64,000 nt of DNA from DATBDN01 sp963715995 (GCA_963715995.1 OY970283.1:1798001-1862000), one strand, 5' to 3'. Shown: positions 1 through 9,266, counted from the first letter of the stretch. The notes: generated by a model from the letters alone, not told the origin. Made by a program: numbers and translations.

Positions 1-1
1 G

Positions 2-259
2 CCCGCCAAGGCGATCGCCGGCATGCAGGTGGAGGCGGGCGGCTCGCCCGACGGCCTGGCGCTGACCGCGCAGGAGGCCGTGACGAAGCTCGCGGCCGCT
101 GCCGGCCATCCGCTGGTCGCGGCGAAGAAGAGCGGGGGAGGGGGCGGGGCGATCGCCGGCATCCTCGTCGCGGTGGCACTGCTCGGGCTGGGCATCGGCG
201 GCGCGTTCTGGGCTCGCCGCAGCCGTCCCGGTGGCGACCCTGCGCCGCCCGCTCCCTAG
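2..259 (+). CDS. C-terminal part of an unidentified membrane-anchored protein (5' end outside window)
   Basis: The reading frame is open from the first bases and ends at a TAG at 257-259. About 85 residues are visible: a short soluble part, a Lys-Ser-polyglycine linker, then one hydrophobic helix of about 20 residues followed by an Arg-rich, Pro-rich tail. This is the layout of an exported domain held by a C-terminal membrane anchor with its tail in the cytoplasm. It lies directly before ctaG, so a role in copper or cytochrome oxidase biogenesis is possible, but that is inference from position only; the domain that would identify it is outside the window. Confidence 0.55.
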   Translation, partial: PAKAIAGMQVEAGGSPDGLALTAQEAVTKLAAAAGHPLVAAKKSGGGGGAIAGILVAVALLGLGIGGAFWARRSRPGGDPAPPAP

Positions 260-262
260 TCT
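257..262 (+). promoter_or_regulatory. Candidate -10 element (TAGTCT) for a leaderless ctaG transcript
   Basis: TAGTCT fits the actinobacterial TANNNT -10 pattern and ends 8 bases before the ctaG ATG, where transcription would start. No Shine-Dalgarno sequence lies between. It overlaps the stop codon of the preceding gene. Confidence 0.45.
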
Positions 263-270
263 TCGCGGCG

Positions 271-1086
271 ATGTCGTTCCAGCCGGGACCAGGGCTCGGG
301 CTCGCACTGCTGGCCGTCTTCTACGTCCGCGCAGTACGCGTTCTCGGACGGCGCGGCTACCGCGTTCCGGTCCCTCAGCAGGCGTACTGGTGGGCTGGCT
401 TCGCCTGCCTCGCGGCGGCGTTCTTCTCGCCGCTCGACATCCAGGCGCAGAAGGTCGTCTGCGCGCACATGGGCCAGCACGTGCTGATGGCGGACATCGC
501 CGCGCCGCTGATGCTGATCGGCATCCGCAACCCCGTCCTCCAGAATTTCCTGCCGCGGCCGCTGCTCGAGCCATTGGCACGCCGGCGCGGGCTGCGGCGC
601 CTGTTCGCGCGGCTGCGCAGCCCGATGGTCGCGATCCCCGTCTACACGGCGGTGCTCTTCGGCTGGCACCTTGGGCCGGCGTTCACCGCGGCACTGCGCA
701 ATGACTTCGTGCACGGCCTCCAGCACGAGTCGTTCATCGTGTTCGGGGCGCTCGTGTGGTGGCCGATCATCGAGCCGATCCACCGGCGGATGCCGGGCGA
801 GCTCTGGAAGCTCCCCTACATCATCGGCGCGCGCCTGCCGACGATGTTCCTCGGCCTGGGGTTCGTCGTCGCGAAGACGCCGTTCTACACGAGCTTCTAC
901 GGGACCGGGACGCGCGCCGGCGGCCTGTCGCCGCTCAACGACCAGCAGATCGGTGGCGCGCTCATGATGGTCGTCGACATCGTCACGCTGATGATCGTGC
1001 TGACGGTGGTGTTCTGGCGGACGGCGAGCGATGACGATGCGAAGGCAACCGACGCCCCGACGGTGCTCTCGTCGAGCCATTCATAG
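271..1086 (+). CDS. ctaG: Cytochrome c oxidase assembly factor CtaG (caa3 type)
   Basis: A 271-residue polytopic membrane protein of the caa3_CtaG family, which helps assemble the copper centre of aa3/caa3-type cytochrome oxidases in the cytoplasmic membrane. Hydrophobic segments recur through the whole length. The family-typical histidine motif HMGQHVL lies near residue 70, followed by a conserved proline-rich loop (NPVLQNFLPRPL), with further conserved histidines in WHLGPAF and in the QHESF segment. The length is typical of the family. The ATG at 271 follows a TAGTCT -10-like hexamer at the leaderless distance, which supports this start. The C-terminus is a short polar cytoplasmic tail. Confidence 0.88.
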   Translation: MSFQPGPGLGLALLAVFYVRAVRVLGRRGYRVPVPQQAYWWAGFACLAAAFFSPLDIQAQKVVCAHMGQHVLMADIAAPLMLIGIRNPVLQNFLPRPLLEPLARRRGLRRLFARLRSPMVAIPVYTAVLFGWHLGPAFTAALRNDFVHGLQHESFIVFGALVWWPIIEPIHRRMPGELWKLPYIIGARLPTMFLGLGFVVAKTPFYTSFYGTGTRAGGLSPLNDQQIGGALMMVVDIVTLMIVLTVVFWRTASDDDAKATDAPTVLSSSHS

Positions 1087-1111
1087 GGCAGGCTCGGTTA
1101 CCGCATTGCGG

Positions 1112-1132
1112 GGAGCGACAAGTTCGCTCCTT
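1112..1132 (+). terminator. Hairpin downstream of ctaG, probable terminator
   Basis: A perfect 7-bp stem (GGAGCGA/TCGCTCC) with a 5-base loop, followed by TT. The U-tract is short, as is common in high-GC actinobacteria. It separates ctaG from dgt. Confidence 0.45.
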
Positions 1133-1178
1133 GCGTCACAACTCGGCTCCGAGCGTCAGATCACGCCATCACGGCTGC

Positions 1179-1184
1179 GACAAT
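1179..1184 (+). promoter_or_regulatory. Candidate -10 element (GACAAT) before dgt
   Basis: The hexamer ends 6 bases before the ATG at 1191, which has no ribosome binding site. This suggests a leaderless mRNA. The first base departs from TANNNT. Confidence 0.3.
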
Positions 1185-1190
1185 CCCCGT

Positions 1191-2213
1191 ATGGCCCAGA
1201 GAACGGCAGAGCCGGTCGCCGTCCGCTCGTTCACCGAGCGAATGCAGGCCTACGAGCAGTTCCATCTGTCGGCGGTGGCCACCCGGTCGTACCCGGCACG
1301 GCGCGCGATCCCAGAGCAGGATTCGCCCGTCCGCACGCCGTTCCAGCGCGACCGTGACCGGATCGTGCACGCAAAAGCTTTCCGGCGCCTGAAGCACAAG
1401 ACGCAGGTGTTCATCTCGCCCGAGGGCGATCACTACCGCACGCGGCTCACGCACACGCTCGAGACCACCGGGATCGCTCGCACGGTCGCGCGCGCGCTCG
1501 CGTTGAACGAGGACCTCACCGAGGCGATCGGGCTGGGTCACGACCTCGGGCACCCGCCCTTCGGCCACATCGGCGAGGAGGTGCTCGACGCCTGTCTCCA
1601 GGAGCGCTTCGGCGAGCGCTTCCGCCACAACCACCATTCGCTGCGGATCGTCGAGGTGCTCGAGCGCGATGGCGCCGGCCTCAACCTCACGGCCGAGGTG
1701 CGCGACGGGATCCTGCGCCACACGTGGTCGGAGCCCGAGCCCGCGACGCCGGAGGGCCAGATCCTCCGGCTCGTCGACCGCATCGCCTACATCAACCACG
1801 ACATCGACGACGCGATCCGCGCAGGGGTGCTGCGCGCAGCCGACCTTCCGCGCGAGGAGATCGAGCTGCTGGGCGACACCGGCTCGCGGCGGATCGACAC
1901 GCTGGTCAGCGACGTGATCGCGCAATGGGAGGACACGGGCGCGATCGCTCAGGGCGCCGAGGTCGGCGAAGCGATGATGAGCCTGCGCGCGTTCATGTTC
2001 GAGAACGTCTACCTGGCGGCGTCGGCGAAGAGCGAGCATCCGCGCATCGAGAAGATGCTGCGGATCCTGTTCGACCACTACGCCGAGCACCCGCCCGCGC
2101 CGATGACCCCCGGCGCGTCGGACGCGGAGCGGATCGTCGACTGGCTCGCCGGCATGACCGACCGCTACGCGATCCGGATCTTCACGGAGCTGGCCGTGCC
2201 GCAGGGCTACTGA
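1191..2213 (+). CDS. dgt: Deoxyguanosinetriphosphate triphosphohydrolase-like HD protein
   Basis: A dNTP triphosphohydrolase of the Dgt family (340 residues), which cleaves dNTPs to a deoxynucleoside plus triphosphate and so influences the dNTP pool. The HD metal site is visible: histidine in the THTLETTGIARTVA segment, then HDLGHPPFGHIGEE with the HD pair. The N-terminal DRDRIVHAKAFRRLKHKTQVF block is characteristic of the family (shown here in parts: DRDRIVHAKAFRRL). I chose ATG 1191 over the upstream GTG because it fits family length and has a -10-like hexamer at leaderless distance. Its TGA overlaps the dnaG ATG by one base (TGATG), which implies translational coupling. The dgt-dnaG-rpoD order is common in actinobacteria. 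Confidence 0.92.
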   Translation: MAQRTAEPVAVRSFTERMQAYEQFHLSAVATRSYPARRAIPEQDSPVRTPFQRDRDRIVHAKAFRRLKHKTQVFISPEGDHYRTRLTHTLETTGIARTVARALALNEDLTEAIGLGHDLGHPPFGHIGEEVLDACLQERFGERFRHNHHSLRIVEVLERDGAGLNLTAEVRDGILRHTWSEPEPATPEGQILRLVDRIAYINHDIDDAIRAGVLRAADLPREEIELLGDTGSRRIDTLVSDVIAQWEDTGAIAQGAEVGEAMMSLRAFMFENVYLAASAKSEHPRIEKMLRILFDHYAEHPPAPMTPGASDAERIVDWLAGMTDRYAIRIFTELAVPQGY

Positions 2214-3966
2214 TGCGCTACACGCCCGAGTCGAAGGATCGCGTTCGCGACGCCGTGGACTTCCACGGCCTCGTGGCCGAGCGGACGGACCTGCGGCGCA
2301 TGGGCAGCCAGTGGATCGGGCTCTGCCCGTTCCACGACGAGCGCAGCCCGTCGTTCTCGGTCGACCCGGTCAAGAAGGTCTTCTTCTGCTTCGGCTGCGG
2401 CGAGAAGGGCGACGTCTTCGACTTCGTCGAAAAGACGCAAGGGCTCGACTTCGTCGGCGCGCTGGAGTTCCTCGCGGACCGGACGCGGGTCGAGCTCGAG
2501 CGCGCGCAGGAGGACCCGGCGGCGGAGCGGCGGCGGGCGACGCAGGACAGGCTGCGGGCGCTGCTGGCGCGCGCGGCGCAGTTCTACTCGGCCTACCTGT
2601 GGAAGGCCGCGGAGGCCGAGCCGGCGCGGCGCTATCTCGCCGAGCGCGGGCTCGAACAGGCGGTGCTCGAAGAGTTCCAGGTCGGCTTCGCGCCGGCTCA
2701 CGGGGACAAGCTGGTCGAGCAGGCCGCCAAGTCGGGCTTCTCGGCCGCCGACCTGATCGCAGCCGGCCTTGCGCGGCGGCGCGAGGGGCGGATCGAGGAT
2801 GGCTTCCGCGGCCGCATCATCTTCCCGTTGTCAGACCATCGCGGCCGCGTGCTCGGCTTCGCCGGGCGCGCACTTCAGGCCGGGCAGCAGCCGAAGTACC
2901 TGAACACCTCGGAGAACGACGCGGTCGGCTTCCACAAGCGGCAGCTGCTCTACGGGATGGACAAGGCGCGCGCTCCCGCCATGAAGACCGCTCGGTTCGT
3001 GGTCGTCGAGGGTTATACGGACGTGCTGGCACTTCACCAGGCTGGAGTGCCGGAATGCGTGGCGATCATGGGCACCTCGCTCACCGACCAGCAACTCGAG
3101 GAGCTCACGCGCGTGCAGGGGAGCGTCTTCCTCGCGCTCGACGCCGACAACGCGGGCAAGAGCGCCACTTCGCGCGCCGCGCGGATGGCGGCGGAGCGGC
3201 AGACGGATCTGCGCGTGGTTGCGATGCCGGCCGGGCGCGATCCGGCCGAGATCGTCACCCAGGATGGGGCGGAGGCGTTCCGCGCGCTGCTCGACTCCGC
3301 GCTCAACGTCTGGACCTTCCAGCTCCGGCGCCTGTTCGAGCAGGCGGACCTGACGAGCGCCGACGGCCGTGATCGAACGTTCGAGCCTGCGCTCGCGGTC
3401 ATCCGCGAGGCGCCGCAGTTCGTGCGCGAGGAGCTGATACGGGACGCGGCGAACGGGCTGGGCGCGGATCCGCACGTGGTGGCGAACGCGCTGGCGTCAC
3501 AGGGGCGACCCGCGGGAGCGGCCGAGGGCGTCTCACGGCCGGCCGCCCGTGTGCGACCAGTCACGCAGGTCGAGCGCTCGGAACGAGTGTTCCTGAGCCT
3601 GTGCCTGGCGCTCGGCGAGGACGGCCGGGAGTATCTTGAGCGCTCCACCCCTGAGCATTTCGCCACCGATCTGATGCGCGAGGCGCGCGAGCACCTGCTG
3701 GCCCACACCGGCGACCCACTCGGCGGTCTCCCGGCTGACGACGGAGCGCTCGCGTCAGCGGTAATGGAAATCATTCAACTGGCCGATGAAGGGGAGATGG
3801 CGGAGCAGGCACTGCAACTCAGTTATCTCCAGTTGGAGCTGCGGCGGGTCGAGAGAGATCTCCGGACCGCTGAACAGCGCTCGGACTTCGAGCGTCAGCG
3901 CAACCTCTGGGGAGAGCGTGAGTCCGTGCGGGGAGAGATATCGGACCTCATGGGACAGACGGCGTG

Positions 3967-3967
<1 letters not shown>
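2213..3967 (+). CDS. dnaG: DNA primase DnaG
   Basis: A 584-residue primase that makes RNA primers for chromosomal replication. The N-terminal CHC2 zinc finger is visible around residues 38-66 (CPFHDERSPSF, then CFGCGEKGD). The catalytic core and Toprim domain follow, with VVEGYTDVLAL supplying the catalytic Glu and LALDADNAGKSA the metal-binding DxD. The C-terminal third, after a Pro/Ala-rich linker near residue 435, is the helical region that normally contacts DnaB helicase. The ATG overlaps the dgt stop by one base and its own stop overlaps the rpoD start, so the three genes are probably translated as a unit. Length is normal. Confidence 0.96.
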
Positions 3968-4995
<1,028 letters not shown>

Positions 4996-5055
4996 CCGTC
5001 CTGTAGGGAACACCCGTTCGCTTTTTCCGTCCGATACCGGGCGGAGAATGTCGGT

Positions 5056-5592
5056 GTGGATCGGGAAGTTCTGGAGCAACTCGTAGCGGAAGGGTTGTCG
5101 GTGCGCGCGATCGCTTCGCGCACGGGCTTCAGCGCCCCGAAGGTGCGCTACTGGCTAACGAAGTTCGGCCTCGAGACGCAGGCGTCTTCCAATCGGGCGG
5201 CTTCGGCGGAGGCGTTGCGCCGGGGTAACGCGAGAGTCATGCGCGTGTGCAAGCACCACGGCACCACGGTCTTCGTGCTGGAGGGTCGGGGCTACTTCCG
5301 CTGCGCCAAGTGCCGCCAGGCTCGGGTGAGCGCGTGGCGGCGTCGGGTCAAGCTACAACTGGCGGAGGAGGCTGGCGGATCGTGTGCGATCTGTGGCTAT
5401 GACCGCTTCGCCGGGGCCCTCCACTTTCACCATCGGGACCCCAGTCAGAAGGAGTTCGGGCTGTCATTCGGCGGAGTCGCCCGCTCGTTGGAGCGGCTTC
5501 GCGAGGAGGCCGGCAAGTGCATCCTCTTGTGCTCTAATTGTCACGCGGAGGTGGGCGGCGGCATCGTCGAGGTGCCACCAGAACACCTCTAG
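5056..5592 (+). CDS. Helix-turn-helix plus HNH-type zinc protein
   Basis: A 178-residue protein with two parts. The N-terminal 40 residues (VAEGLSVRAIASRTGFSAPK) look like a resolvase/Hin-type helix-turn-helix. The C-terminal 90 residues form an HNH nuclease-like module: CAICGY, then the LHFHHRDP histidine cluster, then LLCSNCHAEV, giving two CxxC-type zinc knuckles around a beta-beta-alpha-metal core. A further CAKC pair sits at about residue 90. The GTG start has GGAG 8 bases upstream. HNH proteins of this size can be stand-alone nucleases or mobile-element relics; no partner gene indicates which. It lies 13 bp before tRNA-Asn, but I see no integrase or repeated tRNA end. Confidence 0.75.
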   Translation: MDREVLEQLVAEGLSVRAIASRTGFSAPKVRYWLTKFGLETQASSNRAASAEALRRGNARVMRVCKHHGTTVFVLEGRGYFRCAKCRQARVSAWRRRVKLQLAEEAGGSCAICGYDRFAGALHFHHRDPSQKEFGLSFGGVARSLERLREEAGKCILLCSNCHAEVGGGIVEVPPEHL

Positions 5593-5604
5593 CCGCACAC
5601 ACGG

Positions 5605-5676
5605 TGCGGGGTAGCTCAATGGCAGAGCGGCGCCCTGTTAAGGCGATGGTTGTCGGTTCGAGTCCGACCCCCGCAG
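5605..5676 (+). tRNA. tRNA-Asn (anticodon GTT)
   Basis: A full cloverleaf can be drawn. The acceptor stem TGCGGGG pairs with CCCCGCA, the D-arm carries AGCTCAATGGCAGAGC, the anticodon loop is CTGTTAA (anticodon GTT), and the T-arm is GTCGG-TTCGAGT-CCGAC. The discriminator base is G, as expected for tRNA-Asn. CCA is not encoded. Confidence 0.95.
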
Positions 5677-5730
5677 TTCTTGGCCGGCGGCCCGCCACGA
5701 GCGGGCCGCCCGTATGAGGGGAGGGGCACG

Positions 5731-6261
5731 ATCGCGACGATTGAGACCGAGCGCCTGATCATGCGCCCGCTGGCGGTCGCTGACGTCGATGACGTCGTAG
5801 CGCTGTACGCGGACCCAACCACCGCGCGCTTCCTCGGCGAGATCGATCGCGGCGAAGCGCTCGCGCGCCTGCACGTGAACGAGCGGGAGTGGCGCGAGCT
5901 CGGCTACGGGCGCACCGCCATCGTCGAGCGCGCGACCGGGCGCTTCATCGGACGCGGCGGACTCCGCTACTGGCCGCAGTTCGGCGAGACGGAGGCCGGC
6001 TGGGCGCTGACGCCGGACGCGCGCGGGCAGGGCTACGCCACCGAGGCGTCGCAGGCAGCCATCGACTGGGGCTTCGCTCAGTTCGGTTTTCCCTACATCA
6101 CAGCGATGGTCCATCCCGAGAACGACGCTTCGCGCGCGGTCGCCGAGCGCCTCGGGATGGAGCCCATCCGCGACGACAACCTCGAGGGTGATCCCGTCAC
6201 GGTGTACGCACGAACCGCTCCAGCGTCTCCGCCGCAACCGCACCGCCCGGGTGCCTCCTAG
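5731..6261 (+). CDS. GNAT-family N-acetyltransferase (RimJ/RimL type), start uncertain
   Basis: An acetyl-CoA-dependent acyltransferase of the Acetyltransf_3 group. The typical N-terminal strand IETERLIMRPL, the acetyl-CoA loop region (GWALTPDARGQGYATEA, an R/Q-x-x-G-x-G/A variant) and the later HPENDASRAVAERLGM motif are all present. The substrate cannot be told. The start is a problem: homology needs translation to begin before IETERL, but no ATG, GTG or close TTG is in frame there. The only in-frame TTGs are at 5680 and inside the tRNA. A strong GAGGGGAGG lies just before ATC 5731 and ATT 5740, so an unusual start codon, or a missed base after the out-of-frame ATG at 5714, is possible. ATG 5761 would remove the first strand. 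The 3' end overlaps the convergent glycosyltransferase by 65 bp. Confidence 0.8.
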   Translation: MATIETERLIMRPLAVADVDDVVALYADPTTARFLGEIDRGEALARLHVNEREWRELGYGRTAIVERATGRFIGRGGLRYWPQFGETEAGWALTPDARGQGYATEASQAAIDWGFAQFGFPYITAMVHPENDASRAVAERLGMEPIRDDNLEGDPVTVYARTAPASPPQPHRPGAS

Positions 6262-7390
6262 ACCACTCGCCAAGCGCCTGCGCCCGCTCGCGGTAGCGCC
6301 CATCCGCCAGCACGCGCTCAACGGCCAGGCGCACCCCACGGGCGCTCACCAGGCGCCGCGGCAGGCGGGTGCCAACGCCCGACCACGCCACCCGCGCCGC
6401 GTTCTCGCCCATGTCGCCGGCGGCGGGGCAGGCCACCACGGGCACACCGCTCGCCAGCGAGCGCGCCACGGTTCCGTGACCGGCGTGGCAGACCACGACG
6501 TCGCAACTCGGCATCGTCTTCGCATATGAGACCCAGTCGACGATGCGGGCGTTCGGCGGAACCTCGATCGGCTCAGCGGGCGGCCGCCGGTTGTAGGTCC
6601 CGAGAACGCGCACCGGCAGCGACGCGAGGCCCTCGATCGCGTTGCGCAGCATCTTCTGCTCGGGGTCCTGCGAGGTGGACGGCGCGACGAGCACCAGCGG
6701 GTCGTCCCCGGGCGGCAGCTCCACTTCGCCAAACGGCTGCTCCCACATCAGCGGCCCGACCACGCGCTGCCACGGCTGCCACGAGGCGCGCGGGTACTCG
6801 AGCTGCGGGAACGTGGCGACGAGGGTCAACTGCCTTGACAACCCGCCGTGCAGCTCGTCGATCGGAGGCAGCTCCAGCCGCGCCCGCGCGCCGTTCAGCT
6901 CGTCGCGCCCGCGCTCGAGCCCGGCGCGCAGCAGCGGGTCGAGCACTCGCCACGCGGTCGACCCGAGCCGCGTGCGCGGCAGCCGCGCGCCCATCGAATA
7001 CGGCGGAAAGCCGGGCTCGGACGTGGGGAGAACATGCGGAACCAGCGTCGCCCAGCGCACGCCGGCCAGCTCGGCGGCCAGCCCCGCGGCCACCGTGAGG
7101 ATGTCGGCCACCACGGCATCCGGCGCGAGCTCCTCGATCAGCGGCTGCGTCTCACGCGCCGCGCGCACGGCGGCCTGATACGGCTTCAGCCCGCGAGTCT
7201 CCGGAGTGGGGAAGACCTTGTACTCGGGCGCAGGCTCGAAGCGCATCCCCTCGCGCTCGACGTCGTCGCGCCACTTGACCCACGTCTGGAGCGTCACGTC
7301 GTGGCCGCGCTCGCGCAGCGTCTTGCCGAGCGCTATCGCCGGGAACGCGTGCCCGGGATCCCCGAACGCCGCTAGGAGAAAACGGCTCAG
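6197..7390 (-). CDS. GT1-family glycosyltransferase (UDP-glycosyl/macrolide type)
   Basis: A GT-B fold transferase of about 397 residues like the MGT/UGT enzymes that glycosylate lipids or secondary metabolites. The N-terminal FLLAAFGDPGHAFPAIALGK segment is the acceptor-domain strand with the usual G-x-x-x-H. The C-terminal nucleotide-sugar motif is visible as VVCHAGHGTVARSLASGVPV. No ATG, GTG or TTG precedes the conserved N-terminus in this frame; the nearest candidate is CTG at 7390, whose CTGA overlaps the stop of the upstream LLM gene. The first standard start, GTG 7297, would delete about 31 conserved residues. The pair with the LLM oxidoreductase is probably an operon; the acceptor is unknown. 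Confidence 0.82.
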   Translation of the reverse strand: MSRFLLAAFGDPGHAFPAIALGKTLRERGHDVTLQTWVKWRDDVEREGMRFEPAPEYKVFPTPETRGLKPYQAAVRAARETQPLIEELAPDAVVADILTVAAGLAAELAGVRWATLVPHVLPTSEPGFPPYSMGARLPRTRLGSTAWRVLDPLLRAGLERGRDELNGARARLELPPIDELHGGLSRQLTLVATFPQLEYPRASWQPWQRVVGPLMWEQPFGEVELPPGDDPLVLVAPSTSQDPEQKMLRNAIEGLASLPVRVLGTYNRRPPAEPIEVPPNARIVDWVSYAKTMPSCDVVVCHAGHGTVARSLASGVPVVACPAAGDMGENAARVAWSGVGTRLPRRLVSARGVRLAVERVLADGRYRERAQALGEWSRRHPGGAVAAETLERFVRTP

Positions 7391-8424
7391 ACGAGCTCGG
7401 CCACGGTCCGCAGCACGCGTGAGCGCCCCTCGGCCGTGAAGTCCATCGGGCTGAACATGAGCGTCCCGACACCCGCATCGGCGTAGACCGCGAGCCGCTC
7501 CTTGATGTGGTCAGCGGTGCCGACGAGCGTGGTCTGGTCGATCAGCTCCGCCGGCAGCGCCGCCGCGGCCTCGTCCTTCTTGCCGTCGAGGTAGAGATCC
7601 TGGACCTCCTTGGCAGCGTCCTCGAATCCATAGCGCGCAACGAGCTGGTTGTAGAAGTTCTTGTCGCGCGAGCCCATGCCGCCGACGTAGAGCGCCAGCA
7701 GCGGCCGCACCGCATCGCGGGCGCGGTCGATGTCGTCGTCGATCGCGATCGACACCATCGGCGCGATGTCGAAGTCGTCAGGCAACTTGCCACCCTCGCG
7801 GCGCGCAGCGCCCTCTTCGAGCAGCTTCTTCGACTCGTGCATGTACTCGGGCGAGAAGAAGGTCGGAATCCAGCCGTCGGCGATCTCACCCGTCAGCGCC
7901 GTGTTCTTCGGCCCGATCGCCGCGATGTAGATCGGGATCTTCTCCTGTACCGGCCCGATCATCAGCTTGAGCGCCTTGCCCGGCCCGTCGGGAATCGGCA
8001 GCTCATACGAGTCGCCGTGGTATTCCAAGCGCTGGCGCGCCAGCGCCATCCGCACGATGTCCACGTACTCGCGCGTGCGCTGGAGTTGCTTCGCGAACGG
8101 CTGTCCGTGCCAGCCCTCGGCCACCTGGGGCCCGGAGGAGCCGATCCCGAGCAGCATCCGCCCACCGGACAGCTGGTCGATCGTGACCGCCGTCATCGCG
8201 GTCATCGCAGGCGAGCGCCCGGGCATCTGGAAGATCGCCGAGCCGAGCTTGATCGTCTCGGTCTGGCCGGCGATCCAGGCCAGAACAGTCGCCGCATCGG
8301 AGCCGTAGGCCTCAGCCGACCAGACGGAGTCGAACCCGAGCGACTCCGCCTCGCGCACCAGCCGCAGCTGTTCCTCGGCGGTCAGGCCGAGCCCCCAGTA
8401 GCCGATGTGCAGGCCGAGGCGCAT
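7387..8424 (-). CDS. LLM-class F420-dependent oxidoreductase
   Basis: A TIM-barrel oxidoreductase of the luciferase-like monooxygenase superfamily (345 residues), of the type that normally uses coenzyme F420 in actinobacteria. The N-terminal GLHIGYWGLGLTAEEQL and the EAESLGFDSVW helix are typical, as is the DQLSGGRMLLGIGSSGPQV segment that lines the cofactor site. The C-terminal GTADHIKERLAVYADAGVG segment closes the barrel. The ATG has AAAGGAAG 5 bases upstream. F420 use is inferred from family resemblance; the substrate is unknown. It is translationally coupled to the following glycosyltransferase. Confidence 0.87.
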   Translation of the reverse strand: MRLGLHIGYWGLGLTAEEQLRLVREAESLGFDSVWSAEAYGSDAATVLAWIAGQTETIKLGSAIFQMPGRSPAMTAMTAVTIDQLSGGRMLLGIGSSGPQVAEGWHGQPFAKQLQRTREYVDIVRMALARQRLEYHGDSYELPIPDGPGKALKLMIGPVQEKIPIYIAAIGPKNTALTGEIADGWIPTFFSPEYMHESKKLLEEGAARREGGKLPDDFDIAPMVSIAIDDDIDRARDAVRPLLALYVGGMGSRDKNFYNQLVARYGFEDAAKEVQDLYLDGKKDEAAAALPAELIDQTTLVGTADHIKERLAVYADAGVGTLMFSPMDFTAEGRSRVLRTVAELV

Positions 8425-8498
8425 GCAAGCTTCCTTTCAGTTGCGAGGAGTCCGGTTGATAGGCCAGACGTACAGGCCTACAGTCGGCCGCGGATCCT

Positions 8499-9014
8499 AT
8501 GAGACGAGGACGAAACGCAGCGACGCGCCTGAGGGCAGCCGTCGACATGCTCCCGATCGAGACCAAGCAGGCGATGCTGGTCGGCCTCGAGAACGAGACG
8601 ATCGTCACGGGCGCTTACACGCACGACGGCGGCATCTGCCCGATGCTCGCCGCCCACCGGCGCGGCGGGCGCACCGACCGCGAGAGCTTCGCCCACGCGT
8701 GGGACCTCTACACCGGCGCCAACCGTGGCCGTCACGCAAGCGAGCGCGAGATCCGCACCCTGCGCACGATGATCGAGGCAAGCCTCGTGCAGCCCTTCGA
8801 CCTGCATTCCGTCGAGCGCCCGCGCGTTACGCGCGCGCCGCGCTACCCCGAGGGCTCAGCCTGGTCGCGCCTGTTCAGGCGCTTCGATCACTACGCCGCC
8901 GCGGTTGGCCCGCTTGAAGATGCTGTAGCTCCCGATCGCAGTCGCGAGGAGACGCCCGTCGTCGTGGCGGACCTCGCTGGAGAGCACGGCGTTGGAGCGG
9001 TTACGCCGGTCTAG
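8499..9014 (+). CDS. Conserved hypothetical protein, unknown function
   Basis: A 171-residue protein I cannot assign. The first 95 residues look like a genuine compact protein (RNAATRLRAAVDMLP, then GGICPMLAAHRRGGRT, then EREIRTLRTMIEASLV), with codon usage like its neighbours, and resemble small conserved actinobacterial proteins without known function. The last 53 codons lie antisense to the end of the thioesterase gene and read as low-complexity, so the true C-terminus may be shorter in function or the overlap may be fortuitous. No signal peptide or membrane segment is present. Confidence 0.55.
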   Translation: MRRGRNAATRLRAAVDMLPIETKQAMLVGLENETIVTGAYTHDGGICPMLAAHRRGGRTDRESFAHAWDLYTGANRGRHASEREIRTLRTMIEASLVQPFDLHSVERPRVTRAPRYPEGSAWSRLFRRFDHYAAAVGPLEDAVAPDRSREETPVVVADLAGEHGVGAVTPV

Positions 9015-9266
9015 GCGCGTGGTGCAGACGATCTCGCCCTCGGTGGCCGTCTGCACGTAGTTGATCGAGATCGACAGCGTCGCGATCCCTTCCTCCTCGC
9101 TCGTCTGCTTCCACAGCGTCGAGCCCATGCAGTAGTCCACGAGCGCATACGGCGCGACACCCGAGAGCAGCCCCGCGGCGTTGATCAGGTCAGGCCGGAT
9201 CGTGCAGCGCAGCTCGTTCGCGTGGATCCAGCGGAGGTCGAACCAGCGGCTTACGCCGTCGATCAC
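8856..9266 (-). CDS. Hotdog-fold thioesterase (PaaI/YbgC-like)
   Basis: A 136-residue hotdog-fold protein, likely an acyl-CoA thioesterase. The central helix region INAAGLLSGVAPYALVDYCM and the strand LSISINYVQTATEGEIVCTT are typical of the PaaI-like group, where beta-sheet dimers hydrolyse small or aromatic acyl-CoAs. The GTG start at 9266 overlaps the stop of the SDR gene in a GTGA tetramer. It is thus the last gene of a coupled acyl-CoA ligase-SDR-thioesterase operon, which suggests fatty or aromatic acyl-CoA metabolism. The substrate is not determinable. Confidence 0.78.
   Translation of the reverse strand: MIDGVSRWFDLRWIHANELRCTIRPDLINAAGLLSGVAPYALVDYCMGSTLWKQTSEEEGIATLSISINYVQTATEGEIVCTTRLDRRNRSNAVLSSEVRHDDGRLLATAIGSYSIFKRANRGGVVIEAPEQARPG

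Noticed and set aside
1131..1190. Upstream GTG start for dgt
   Set aside because: It would add 20 residues rich in Arg/Ser with no family similarity, and would put the start upstream of the GACAAT hexamer.
5605..5676. Attachment site of an integrative element at tRNA-Asn
   Set aside because: No integrase, no second copy of the tRNA 3' end in the window, and flanking genes have ordinary composition.
7297..7387. GTG 7297 as the start of the GT1 glycosyltransferase
   Set aside because: It would delete the conserved first strand and G-x-x-x-H region that reads in frame between 7297 and 7387.
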